Counted from the stretch's first letter, positions 45,817 through 55,164 are shown. The stretch is 64,000 nt of DNA from Microbulbifer agarilyticus S89 (GCF_000220505.1 NZ_AFPJ01000007.1:226860-290859), one strand, 5' to 3'. Made by a program: numbers and translations. The notes: generated by a model not told the origin, from the sequence alone.

Positions 45817-46576
45817 TTAGCTCTCGCGAGGCACAACAGCGTTGAACTGCGCGTGAGCAAATTTATACAGATCCAAGTCTAGTTTATTCCGGTCCAGCAA
45901 CTCTCCATATAAGGCTTCTCCAAGCTCTCGCCTGATGTTCAGCAGTTTATGTTCCAATGACACTGCTGAATCTTGAGTTGTATTGACCTGACGGTTTACC
46001 ACTTGTAGGTCCGGAAAATGGTATTTCAAATAAAAATGTAGGCGCTCCAGAGATTCCTGGAAACACTCCACCAACCCGAAAAATGGCAACTCCAGCAGAA
46101 AGGCTTTCGCCTTCTCCAGCTTCTCCGAGGGCACTGAACTGTGCTTCGGTGTGTCACCGGCATAGGCAGTATTCGAGAGCTGGTGCACATGGTAATTGGA
46201 AATTGGACCATGATTTTTAGGATCCAGTTTTTCTCGCACATAGTCTGAAAAACTACCTTTCGGCTCGGAGAGCCCCAATTGTATTTTCCATTCAAAAAGA
46301 TAGGCTGAACGCACCCTGACAATTGGGTGGCGTAGAAAAACAATTGGAAAAGCTTCAAAATCACCCTTCGGTAGTGGCGGCAAAACCTGATGAGAAGAAA
46401 TCGCAAGCACCGCGGTGCTCGCTGATGACCGCAGCCATTTCTGCCGGCAGAATTTTGGCTGACGCCCTATCTAGATCAAACGCAAGCCATGAATCACCGA
46501 AACTACGCTTAAGAATTTCATCAATGGAGGAGCCAGCATTCTTAAACAGGTGATAGTGTAAAATCAGCTTTCTCAC
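45817..46576 (-). pseudogene. Frameshifted sulfotransferase-family gene
   Basis: Two overlapping frames make up one sulfotransferase of about 252 residues. The first starts at the GTG at 46576 and has the PAPS loop, LILHYHLFKNAGSSIDEIL. It stays in frame to about 46412. The second carries AISSHQVLPPLP, IVFLRHPIVRVRSAYLF and the C-terminus from 46410 to 45817. Removing one base at about 46411 joins them and recreates the order seen in the paralogue at 39,881. No other stop or frameshift is visible. It may be a recent inactivation, a phase-like change or a sequencing error. Confidence 0.85.
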
Positions 46577-46596
46577 GCACTTTCACCAAATACCGA

Positions 46597-47325
46597 TTAA
46601 TCAGCTTGCTCTTCCGCTACTTTGACACTGTATCCAGTAACGGCCAGCCCGAGCTTGCGCATGTCATCGCCTTTACCGAGCTCAGCTGGGCTCAATGTGC
46701 GAATCAGTTTCACTTCTACCCGCGTGGCTTTAGCACCCTCCTTTACAGGGACTGCACAAAACAAACCGCGAGACTTACCATCAAAATCAAGCTCTACTTG
46801 CTGACTCTGACCATCAACAAAAATTTGGGCTTCCTTCAACAGCTCATCATCATCCATCGCGGAGATGAAGCGGACTCGGAACACCTTTTCGACATCACGC
46901 AGTACCGGAACGTCAAAAACGATTTCCGGAGCTGGCCCCGTCCAGCTATAGGCTACGCCGTCTGGCGTGTATTCCACACCGTACATATTTTGGTTCTCGC
47001 CAAATACCTCGGCAGAAACCTCTACTTGCGCCTGAGGCGCGTAATTATGCTCCGCGATCGGCTGAGACATTACTGGAGCTTCCGTAGCAACGCCAGAATT
47101 ACCAAGCAAAACTTGCTCCAAAATCTTAATTCGAGCAGACAACTGTGCCTGGTTCTCCACCATTACATTGGTCACCGCCTTCAGGTGATCGTATGGGTTA
47201 GCACTAGCCTCGACCGCATTAATGACACGCGATTGCAGCGATTGAGCATCGTCTTGTACCAACGCATCGAAGTAACGTAGATCTTCGGCAAGCCCTTCGA
47301 CATTCTCACCCCTCTTGTTGCTCAT
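46597..47325 (-). CDS. Unknown protein with coiled-coil N-terminus and beta-rich C-terminus
   Basis: A 242-residue soluble protein that I cannot assign. The ATG at 47325 follows AAGGTGG. The first 80 residues are helical and likely form a coiled coil (NQAQLSARIKILEQVLLGN). A short linker leads to a beta-rich domain from about residue 110: YSWTGPAPEIVFDVPVLRD, EAQIFVDGQSQQVELDF and KATRVEVKLIRTLSP. The W-(S/T)-G-P block at its start is common in proteins next to glycosyltransferases and may mark a carbohydrate-binding fold. It lies 20 bases upstream of the frameshifted sulfotransferase, so they are probably one unit. Confidence 0.7.
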   Translation of the reverse strand: MSNKRGENVEGLAEDLRYFDALVQDDAQSLQSRVINAVEASANPYDHLKAVTNVMVENQAQLSARIKILEQVLLGNSGVATEAPVMSQPIAEHNYAPQAQVEVSAEVFGENQNMYGVEYTPDGVAYSWTGPAPEIVFDVPVLRDVEKVFRVRFISAMDDDELLKEAQIFVDGQSQQVELDFDGKSRGLFCAVPVKEGAKATRVEVKLIRTLSPAELGKGDDMRKLGLAVTGYSVKVAEEQAD

Positions 47326-47509
47326 TTTTTAACCACCTTAGCTAAATAATTCAGCCCGGATACTTACCCGCACTCTTTGATGTTGAAAAACACCATAGTA
47401 TAACGCTGAACCGAAGCGGAATCAGCCGTCGAGAGTTGAATTTGAGAGTGAATTACGGGAGAAAGAAGAGCGGGCCGATACGCCCGGCATAGATTCGAAG
47501 ATTAGCGAC

Positions 47510-48457
47510 GAAAACCGCCTTGGTGATCCATAAACTGGTCTTAGGCCTGTTAGAACCCATCCCAAGGGAGGATGGGTAGCCGCCAGCCAAACGCCGACAC
47601 ACGCTCTAGATCCATAATGTCAACGAATAGTCCCATCCGACCTATCATTTTCCCAGCGAATGCCACCACCGAGTTCCATCACGTCCGCGACAGCTTCCAA
47701 TTCGCGAAAGGTACAGTATGCGCCGGGGCCCACATTAACGTTACTAAAAAATACGCAATATTGGCAACCTAAATTTAGCGAACCAGCTCCATCACAGATA
47801 CCGAGGCCGCGGCCAAATCAATTTCATGAGGAAACACCCGCATCGGATATCAGTCCCGACCCAACGACTTTCTTATCGCCAAGCTCTTACGCTCCGCAGA
47901 AATACCGCAGCAGTGTTGCGACCACATGGAAATTATCTGGCCGATAGCTGTTATTGGGGCCGATCGGATTAGCGGGAACCACAGAACGATATCCTCTCCA
48001 TCACTGGGCCAGTATAAATCACACCGCTTTACTCCCGTAATCACCCCGATCACATAAGGCTCATCGGTCGACCTCAGTGTGCGGCCAATAATACCGAATC
48101 CGAAATTGACCACCTTATTGTCTTCTGGTGGCTACACTATGGACTGATAAATCAGCGCTTGTTAACCTCAATGCAGTGTGGAGCATGAATTACATTAACC
48201 TCGATTAAATAGTTCTCAGGGATAAACTCTGCTGGAAAAGAACTATTAGCATGAATGCCACCCACTTTCAACGCAGCAAGATAGACTTCATTAAACCTCT
48301 CATTGCCGTAAAATTAGAATCGCCCCCCGATTAATCAGGTCGAGCTCACAATGAATGCGAGAGACAATTTCAACATTGAACCTTGATGCAAGCTACATTA
48401 AAAATGCGAAGCTCAACACTGCGCGTAACCTTTGGTAAAAACCGTTTTCTAACTCAT
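47510..48457 (-). pseudogene. fcl: Decayed GDP-L-fucose synthase gene (fcl/wcaG)
   Basis: Reading the minus strand in shifting frames gives a full-length but broken Fcl of about 316 codons. In order: ATG at 48457 with MS*KTVFTKGY, then FNVEIVSRIHCELDLINRGA, LAALKVGGIHANSSFPAEFI, LIEVNVIHAPH, RTLRSTDEPYVIGVITGVKR, NPIGPNNSYRPDNFHVVATL, VNVGPGAYCTFRELEAVADV and WENDRSDGTIR. These match conserved Fcl blocks (KVGGIHAN, STNEPYAIAKIAG, YGPNDN, NVGTG..TIRELA). Several stops and frameshifts are present. The middle open frame at 47,850-48,113 is just one surviving piece. Function is lost. Confidence 0.85.
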
Positions 48458-48725
48458 AAACATCTTCACCTTGGGTACAAAGAGATCAAAACCATGCTCT
48501 TCAAGCAGTGAGTGCTATTTTACTTGACTCAATTCAGCCCTAACCATTCACGACACGCATCGTCAGCAGTTATTTCTGACTCCCAACCCCACTTTTCCCT
48601 GACCATTTAGGGATGCTCTAGCAATGGCTCCACTTCCGCCGAGCGAAAATAACGCGGGTCAACTATCATCAAGAAATTTCCAAATGCCACTAGGGGACCA
48701 CTGCCTTGCACTGGAGCGACAATCA
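48458..48725 (-). pseudogene. gmd: Decayed C-terminal remnant of GDP-mannose 4,6-dehydratase (gmd)
   Basis: About 90 codons of the Gmd C-terminus in broken frame. The minus strand reads IVDPRYFRSAEVEPLLEHP, a stop, then REKWGWESEITADD and finally HSLLEEHGFDLFVPK. Intact Gmd ends with VDPRYFRPAEV..LLGDP, KEKLGW.PEIT and LL.EHGFDV, so the identity is clear. The rest of gmd is missing: the remnant stops about 14 bases before the stop codon of the upstream glycosyltransferase, which marks a deletion or insertion junction. It lies directly upstream of the decayed fcl, the normal gmd-fcl order. Confidence 0.8.
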
Positions 48726-48738
48726 ATGAAAGATCGCA

Positions 48739-50685
48739 TTAAACTGCCTTCAGCATCAGTCTAACAACGCCTTCAAAAAACTTACCATCAAAAGCGGAGC
48801 GGGCGGATAAAAGCTTATGCGCTAGCAGCTCCTTTTCAACAGACCTCAAAGATGACTTATCCCATCTCCGGATAACATGATTAAAGTATTCGTATTCGGA
48901 GTAAGACAAATTAAGTTGTTCAGCGAGATTGATTTTTATCGATTTCTGCTCTTCAACAAACGCTTTTTGATGGCGATCATCAGTAGAAATTCCGCCGACA
49001 CGAAAAAATGCTAAAAACTCATTAATGTAAGCGTGCCTATAGCCGTTTAGGACTAGGTCCAACGCAAACTGCCACATTGTTATTTTAAACGACTCATCAA
49101 ATGGAGAGTCTACTAAGCACTCTTTTTTACAGAGCAGCGTTTGATGGCAATATGGTGCACCAAAAAAAACCTTATCTATATCACCTACATGAGTCCCCAC
49201 TTTATTTTCACTTTCATCGACCTTATAAGCATTGCCAAAGGCATAATCTGATGCAGAACTTTCTATTGCATCAACCAACAATTCGATAGAATTTTCTGCC
49301 AAATAGTCATCGGAATTCAAAAATAATATATATTTTCCAGCCGTAAACAGAACTGCCTTATTCATTGCGTTGTAGATGCCGCTATCGGCCTCAGAAACCC
49401 AATAATCAACTAGCCCCTGGCTGTCAAGTTCACGAATGTAGCCGATAGTTCCATCATCTGACCGACCATCAATGATTACATGCTCAATATTCTTACGCCC
49501 ATAGCTCTGGCTGTTGACAGAGCTCACCATTCTCTCAAAAAATTCTCGGCGCTGGCCCTTAATTAAGTCTTTAGTAATTGTCACTATGCTAACAAGAGGT
49601 TTCGCGCTCGACTCAATTCGCTTTTCTCTTAAACGCTTACCGCCCTGATTACGAATGAAAAAATCCGTACTGAAAATTTCCTTCAAGGAGGTATCATTGT
49701 AGGAACCAGATCTCAGCTGCCGAAATACGCGCCTTTCGATCGACTTACTTGGAAGAGCGAGATAACGATAGAAATCCAGCTTGACCTCTATATTATTCAA
49801 TATTGAATCAAGCAAAAGTTTTAGATATTTACGCTGGTTTTCGCCATTGCTACGTAGAATAAGCTGCAAATTGTGATTGAAAACAACAAAATAAAAGAAG
49901 TTTAAATACAATTCTTGATTAATCTGCGAGTATTTTTTCAGACGCAATAACCAGCTCTTGAAGTGAAGAGTAGAGTCAATAATATCTTGAATATTTTTCT
50001 CTCTAAATTTCCTACAAACACTATCTTTTCTGGTGAGACTGTAGAAAACTGGCAGATTGACTATGGCGCATCGCTTAGCCAGCAAGGACATAATCATTGA
50101 CATCGTGCCTTCATTCCTGACAACCTTAGGGAAAGTTATATCATTCTCTAAAAAAATGCTGCGTTTATAAATTTTATTCCACCAATCCACCCTTAAATAA
50201 TAAGGTCTGAAAGCACGCCGCAGCTGTGATACAAATAAATCCTCGCCGGAAACCACCTCAAAAGGCACTCCCTGAGGAATGACTCTTTCGTTAAGCGCTA
50301 CATCATTTGAATTTGTTGTATGAAAATCACAAACACTAATTTCGCAGCCATTTTCAACTGCAAATTTATACAAGACTTCGAATGCGTAAGGCTCGACAAA
50401 GTCATCGCTATCAAGGAAACCTATGTACTCACCAATGGAAGCTTTGACACCACGCTCGCGAGAAATTCCAGTCCCCAAATTGTGAGGATTATTCAATAAT
50501 TTGAATCTTGGATCACCCAAAAAATCATTAATGATCTTTGAATCTTCAGGATCGGGGGAAGCGTCATTAACAATTATCACCTCAATCTCAGACATGGTCT
50601 GATCTGCAAGGCTGCTAAGACACTTCCTAAGATACGAACCGCTATTATGGACGGTTACGACGACTGAAACATTTACCTTCGACAT
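48739..50685 (-). CDS. Glycosyltransferase with two GT2 domains
   Basis: A 648-residue protein. GT2 domain 1 (residues about 5-230) has VSVVVTVHNSGSYLRKCL, EVIIVNDASPDPED, and GFLDSDDFVEPYA. Domain 2 (about 365-600) has VSIVTITKD, HVIIDGRSDDGT, ESDSGIYNAMNKA-like EADSGIYNAMNKA, and ILFLNSDDYLAEN. The second resembles WcaA/PgaC-type enzymes of colanic-acid-like loci. The two may add successive residues. Its ATG overlaps the stop of the upstream exostosin-like gene in a TGATG, so translation is coupled. Its end abuts the gmd remnant. Confidence 0.88.
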   Translation of the reverse strand: MSKVNVSVVVTVHNSGSYLRKCLSSLADQTMSEIEVIIVNDASPDPEDSKIINDFLGDPRFKLLNNPHNLGTGISRERGVKASIGEYIGFLDSDDFVEPYAFEVLYKFAVENGCEISVCDFHTTNSNDVALNERVIPQGVPFEVVSGEDLFVSQLRRAFRPYYLRVDWWNKIYKRSIFLENDITFPKVVRNEGTMSMIMSLLAKRCAIVNLPVFYSLTRKDSVCRKFREKNIQDIIDSTLHFKSWLLRLKKYSQINQELYLNFFYFVVFNHNLQLILRSNGENQRKYLKLLLDSILNNIEVKLDFYRYLALPSKSIERRVFRQLRSGSYNDTSLKEIFSTDFFIRNQGGKRLREKRIESSAKPLVSIVTITKDLIKGQRREFFERMVSSVNSQSYGRKNIEHVIIDGRSDDGTIGYIRELDSQGLVDYWVSEADSGIYNAMNKAVLFTAGKYILFLNSDDYLAENSIELLVDAIESSASDYAFGNAYKVDESENKVGTHVGDIDKVFFGAPYCHQTLLCKKECLVDSPFDESFKITMWQFALDLVLNGYRHAYINEFLAFFRVGGISTDDRHQKAFVEEQKSIKINLAEQLNLSYSEYEYFNHVIRRWDKSSLRSVEKELLAHKLLSARSAFDGKFFEGVVRLMLKAV

Positions 50686-51671
50686 CACAAAGAAACCCCC
50701 TTCAAAAAAAATGGTGATAAATTATTATCAATAACACCAAATAAACTTTCTTCACCATCAACTGACATTAAGTACTCGCCTGGATCAGTATTGGCCAATC
50801 TCGCCGGGAGTTTTTCCACCTCCTCTTTTGACTCGGTCACTCTAAGAGCTTTTGCGCTCAACCCTCTTAGGTCCAAATCATCACTGAGCAAAACAGGAAC
50901 ACAACCAAATTTAATAGCCTCCCATAAACGAATAGAATTTGGGCCACTGCCGGACGGGCATAAACAGAATTTTGTCTCTTTTAAAACCTCAACATACTCT
51001 CTCTCTTCACGTCTCTTTATTTCTTTGAGATCCTCTGGGTCAGGCTTACCCAAAACTTGATCGCGATATACATCACCCTCAAAGTGCCACTCCCCCCTTT
51101 GAATAATTAGACCGTCATCCCCGCTAGGCAGAGAAAAGAGAAAATTTCTCACAGAAGTTAAATAGAGTCCCTCTTGGTATGACCCAATGAAACTATACAA
51201 ATACTTTCTTTCAGAAAAAGGTTTAGTATCAGCCACGTGGGGATACTTATGGTACATGACAGGGTATAACGGAAAGCCATGAATTTTTATGCCATCAATT
51301 TCATTTTGGTGCAGCACTTTGTGGGGCCAATACAAATCAGTGATTCCTAGCTGCTTAAAATACGGCAGCAATTTCAAAGCAAATATATGCTGACAAACTG
51401 TAACACGCTTAACCGCAAAATTAGGTGGAGAAAACTTCAAAGCCTCTAAGAAAAATTTTGCTTTCTCGTGACACCCTTGCTCCAATAGATCAACAAGAGT
51501 GGCCCATGGGAAGCTGACAACCTGCAAGTAGGTACTGGGCTTAAGATTGTTAAGCATTGTTTCAAATGCCCACTGCTCCGTTTTTGCCGGGACTTGCCAT
51601 CCATGAGGGAATGCAATTAGATTCGAAGCTCGAAGCCAACCATTTTGATAATCCGTCTGCTGCGTCAACAT
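50685..51671 (-). CDS. Exostosin-like glycosyltransferase (GT47-like)
   Basis: A 328-residue protein. The diagnostic stretch is FCLCPSGSGPNSIRLWEAIK followed by FGCVPVLLSDDLDL (about residues 235-268). This is the nucleotide-sugar-binding motif of exostosin/GT47 enzymes, whose animal members build heparan sulfate. The N-terminal half shows DLYWPHKV and YSFIGSYQEG, also family-like. No signal peptide or membrane helix is present, unlike eukaryotic exostosins. The pairing with sulfotransferases in this locus is suggestive of a sulfated, glycosaminoglycan-like chain, but that is inference. The ATG follows AGG. Confidence 0.85.
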   Translation of the reverse strand: MLTQQTDYQNGWLRASNLIAFPHGWQVPAKTEQWAFETMLNNLKPSTYLQVVSFPWATLVDLLEQGCHEKAKFFLEALKFSPPNFAVKRVTVCQHIFALKLLPYFKQLGITDLYWPHKVLHQNEIDGIKIHGFPLYPVMYHKYPHVADTKPFSERKYLYSFIGSYQEGLYLTSVRNFLFSLPSGDDGLIIQRGEWHFEGDVYRDQVLGKPDPEDLKEIKRREEREYVEVLKETKFCLCPSGSGPNSIRLWEAIKFGCVPVLLSDDLDLRGLSAKALRVTESKEEVEKLPARLANTDPGEYLMSVDGEESLFGVIDNNLSPFFLKGVSL

Positions 51672-51735
51672 TGAAATAACCTAATCAAGCGTAAAGTGTT
51701 CACGTAAAAGGGGCACTCAGAGATCAAACTCATAC

Positions 51736-52662
51736 TCAGTAATTATACAAATCACAGAATATCTGATAATTGACTGACCTCTTCATTTCTACCAATTCAC
51801 TCTCAAAGCCCTTTCGCCGCTGACGAGCTTCGATTTTCCCACCTTGGCGTCCAGAATCTCCCGTAACACGAAACTGATCAAATGTTTGGACAAAATTCTC
51901 ATCGAAGTTGAGCTTTAGATAATCACAAATAACCCCCAAAACATTCTTTGGATCCTGCACAAAGTCTTCATACCGAAAAATATTATCTTGAGAAAAACCT
52001 TTCAAGAACTCCAAATACCTTCGGCAGTATTCATCAAAAGTTGATGGTTCAAAATGCACCCAACCATGGTTTTGAATAGAAAGAAAACTATCAATTGGAT
52101 TCCTTATTGTGGCCACAGAGACAACTCTAAATTGCTTTTGGAGAATAGAGATTAGAGTGGACTTTGAAGGGATCTCAGAGCCTACGCAAAAGTCAGAATG
52201 TACATGTTCACGGAGTACCAGTACACCGCCTCGCTCCTCTACGTGTTTGAAGACAACATTCAATGAACTCTCGAATATTTTTTCCGATAACTCCCTAATG
52301 TTGGGTATAGAAGCATATCGAGCCATTCTAATAAGATCCGATGGAGCGAATTTCGGTCTGCCCGGTGGTGGCTCTAACTCTGAGTGCGGGTGAACTTCAC
52401 TTAGCAGAAAAACGTTAGGGAGCGCGCTGAAGCATTTTGAGATAAGCGTGCCGCCAGTACAAGCAAAGTGGTGCAGTGTTCGAATCACTGGCTTACTCTC
52501 GCTCTCCTGAGAATGCAAACGCAATTGCTCAATGAGTGATAAGGGTTCACCGGAAAAAATTACGGGTTCAGCGCTATCGACCTCGGACTTTTCGAGGAGC
52601 TCCGAAATCGACTCAAGCTCTGTAAATAGAGCACCCAGCTTCCGAACTCCTTGCCCACTCAT
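51736..52662 (-). CDS. Sulfotransferase-family protein
   Basis: A 308-residue protein. After an N-terminal extension of about 60 residues, RTLHHFACTGGTLISKCF supplies the PAPS loop. VVSVATIRNPIDSFLSIQ gives the 3'-phosphate site, and FRYEDFVQDP matches the conserved late block of bacterial sulfotransferases. It starts at the ATG at 52662, overlapping the stop of the FkbM-like gene in ATGA. It differs from the HxxKNAGTT-type sulfotransferases of this locus, so it may act on another sugar position or on another acceptor. Confidence 0.82.
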   Translation of the reverse strand: MSGQGVRKLGALFTELESISELLEKSEVDSAEPVIFSGEPLSLIEQLRLHSQESESKPVIRTLHHFACTGGTLISKCFSALPNVFLLSEVHPHSELEPPPGRPKFAPSDLIRMARYASIPNIRELSEKIFESSLNVVFKHVEERGGVLVLREHVHSDFCVGSEIPSKSTLISILQKQFRVVSVATIRNPIDSFLSIQNHGWVHFEPSTFDEYCRRYLEFLKGFSQDNIFRYEDFVQDPKNVLGVICDYLKLNFDENFVQTFDQFRVTGDSGRQGGKIEARQRRKGFESELVEMKRSVNYQIFCDLYNY

Positions 52663-53753
52663 TCGACTTCAGCCTCAGAAGCAGTTTCCATTGGTACAAG
52701 CACCGCCTCACCGAATTCCCTCAGCTCAGGGTATTTCTCGACTAGCTTTATGTACTGTTCAGACGCGCGATCTAGGCGCTGTGCTACCTGCATCATCACG
52801 CCGTTCTGTCGTGCCTTCGCCTGCTTAAGATTGTGGTATTGGGTGCGCAGGTCATCCAAATCAGTTTGCGTCTTCAACAAGGTTTTGCCAATAATCCGAT
52901 TGCTGGTAGAAAGATCTTCTTTCTCAGCCCTTAGTGCGGTGTTGTCCGCCTGGATCCGCTCGAGCCCGGCGGTTAGGTTTTGCTCGGCAACCTGCACTCT
53001 CTGCAACTGCGCCTGTACTGAGACGAGTTCGCACTCCAATTCTTCGTTCTTCTTTTTTAATTCACTTAGCTCCGAACGCATTCTCGATAATTTACCCGGA
53101 ACTGCACGCAACACTACAAACGGATGTGCAAGCTCCCTGATCACATCAGTAGTAAAATGATGACGGTGAAAAGCTTTCTCCACTTCCGTATATGACTCGG
53201 CACCGGTGTAGACAGATTCTGTTGCCGACCTGCAGAGAATTAAATCAAAATTCCCTAAAACGGCTGGAGAGACAGACCCGATGATCTTGGCTTCGTAGCC
53301 CGGGAGATCGACGATTAGCACATTCTGGGATTTAGCCGGCGCAGCCCCAATTGAGTTGGTTTCACTTCCGATTGCGAGCCGATCACAGATTTCAGACAAA
53401 GTGATGGCTGGAACCCTGTCTCTACGCACCACTTTTATACTTGGGTAGTAGTGAGAGAGACCTGAAGGTTCAAAAATGGAACTATAAGCGGGAAGGTTTG
53501 TCACCAACAGTTCCGCTTCTCGCCCTTCTCCATCGGCTATAACCAAGTTTTCCAAAACAACTAGGTTATCTGCCCAACCATGGGCACTTTTAAGTTCTGC
53601 TACATGGTATTTATTGGCTTCCACCAGCACTATACAACCCGGGTGGAAATCATTGATTCGCTGGAAGTCAGGACAGGTACCCGCACCTAGGTAGACAACA
53701 TTTCTAGCAGTGGCCCCAGAGCGCTTCAACTGGGACAGCATATCATTCAGCAT
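52659..53753 (-). CDS. FkbM-like methyltransferase domain with long coiled-coil tail
   Basis: A 364-residue protein. Residues 1-215 look like a FkbM-type SAM methyltransferase: VVYLGAGTCPDFQRI, CIVLVEANKYHVAEL, ITLSEICDRLAI and LIVDLPGYEAKIIGSV, with the D-x-x-G-x-E pattern of the family. The glycine-rich loop is short and slightly changed, so activity is uncertain. Residues about 225-345 are a coiled coil of heptads (SELSELKKKNEELECELVS). Fusion of this kind suggests a scaffold or multimer role. It is translationally coupled to the downstream sulfotransferase. Confidence 0.75.
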   Translation of the reverse strand: MLNDMLSQLKRSGATARNVVYLGAGTCPDFQRINDFHPGCIVLVEANKYHVAELKSAHGWADNLVVLENLVIADGEGREAELLVTNLPAYSSIFEPSGLSHYYPSIKVVRRDRVPAITLSEICDRLAIGSETNSIGAAPAKSQNVLIVDLPGYEAKIIGSVSPAVLGNFDLILCRSATESVYTGAESYTEVEKAFHRHHFTTDVIRELAHPFVVLRAVPGKLSRMRSELSELKKKNEELECELVSVQAQLQRVQVAEQNLTAGLERIQADNTALRAEKEDLSTSNRIIGKTLLKTQTDLDDLRTQYHNLKQAKARQNGVMMQVAQRLDRASEQYIKLVEKYPELREFGEAVLVPMETASEAEVE

Positions 53754-53829
53754 TTATGACTCCGGCCAATTGGACATTCGTAGCATTTCGAATGGGTGTT
53801 GTTAATAGGTTCTGAGAGGTAGATTCGTC

Positions 53830-55143
53830 TCAATACTCCGAGTCAAGCCATTGGAAAAATGGGTAAAGTAATCTTTCGCGATACCCCAAATCGGCCTGTT
53901 CTTTTTTAAAACCAAGACTCTTTTGTTCTTTTTTGCTCTCAAGCGGAGACTCCAGAAGCAAGCTACTGAGGACATTCGGCAACTCAAGCAACTCACATAC
54001 CCGAGCATTCAATCTCAACCGCTCCGCCTCTCGAGACAACCAAGACTCACCCAGTAAAATCAACTTGCAATATTCTTCTGCAAGTAGCCACAGAAAGCCC
54101 GAGGACTTGTCTTGGTAGTGCTTCGCATCATACGTAAATACATATAGGTCGAGTGAAGACAAGATCGCCCGCAACTCTTCCGATGGCAAAAAGCCCACGA
54201 TCAGCTTAATTTTCGACTCACTCTTGGAAAGGGCACGAATCGCTTTTTCAGTCGCTACTACACGTGGGCAATTGCGCTGAGAAACATACTGCACCACGAG
54301 CTTGTCATTCGGTCCAATGATCGGAAGTAAATGCTCGATAATAGCCGGCAATCGGTTAAAGCCCTTCTCTATTTTTGCGTCGCCAAAATAGAGTCCGATT
54401 GTTTTAACTGAAGATTTCGACTCTTCAACCTTTGCCGTCTGCCCAAACGGAATCAAATATTGCGGGTGCAAAGCAAGTGGCGATTCCAGTTCGAGCATGT
54501 GACCGTAATGTTCCGCGAGCTCATGGTCAGATGCATACATTCGGACATTGTCGAATACCGCTAAGGATTTACAGGCCAGCTTGTAGCTCAACCACTCTGA
54601 TAAATTCTTTAATTCACCGATGTGGTTCCTTCCTGGGTTGTACATCAAGCACAACCGATGCTCCACATTAAGGAGTGAAGCAGTGTCACCGATCTGTCTC
54701 AGCGCAAAATGCAGAGCCATTAAATGCACCCACTGCATGGCCGGGTAAAAAACAACCAGCTTTCTGTTTTCCTGGAGCTCTTGAGACTTAGTACTTGCGA
54801 TACCATCGGTTAAAAGAATTTTGGAGAAAACGCTTTTTAGCGCCGACAGGTACTCTTTTCCCAGTGCAGCAATAAAACCATTAGCCTCAGCGATACCCGG
54901 CGATGCGGCGTGATAGCGATAAAAACTGGATCGAAAATGCCGAGTAATCCGTATTCGGTCAGAGGTGAATTTTTTCTCAAGACTGATTGCTATCTCGTCG
55001 CTGCAATAGTAGTCGACAGCGCCCGTATATTCTCCCGAGCAATGAGCACCGTGGATCCGCTCCATTAATGCCACATGATGACCACCTTCCGGACCCAAAG
55101 CTGGATCGAACACAATTACGCGGTTTTCTGTTACTACTTCCAT
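53830..55143 (-). CDS. GT4-like glycosyltransferase
   Basis: A 437-residue protein of probable GT-B fold. The opening VIVFDPALGPEGGHHVALME holds the Gly-rich loop typical of GT4 acceptor domains. The C-terminal half has KTIGLYFGDAKIEKGFNRLP, IKLIVGFLPSEELRAIL, LDLYVFTYDA and SSGFLWLLAEEYC, the donor-domain pattern with the E-x7-E region partly changed. No membrane segment is seen. It lies 21 bases downstream of the coiled-coil gene at 55,165. Sugar specificity unknown. Confidence 0.75.
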   Translation of the reverse strand: MEVVTENRVIVFDPALGPEGGHHVALMERIHGAHCSGEYTGAVDYYCSDEIAISLEKKFTSDRIRITRHFRSSFYRYHAASPGIAEANGFIAALGKEYLSALKSVFSKILLTDGIASTKSQELQENRKLVVFYPAMQWVHLMALHFALRQIGDTASLLNVEHRLCLMYNPGRNHIGELKNLSEWLSYKLACKSLAVFDNVRMYASDHELAEHYGHMLELESPLALHPQYLIPFGQTAKVEESKSSVKTIGLYFGDAKIEKGFNRLPAIIEHLLPIIGPNDKLVVQYVSQRNCPRVVATEKAIRALSKSESKIKLIVGFLPSEELRAILSSLDLYVFTYDAKHYQDKSSGFLWLLAEEYCKLILLGESWLSREAERLRLNARVCELLELPNVLSSLLLESPLESKKEQKSLGFKKEQADLGYRERLLYPFFQWLDSEY

Positions 55144-55164
55144 CAGCTACACTAATCTCGCGGA

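Noticed and set aside
47850-48113. An 87-codon open frame on the minus strand as a small gene
   Set aside because: Its peptide (RTLRSTDEPYVIGVITGVKR) is an internal piece of the decayed fcl; sequence before and after continues Fcl in other frames.
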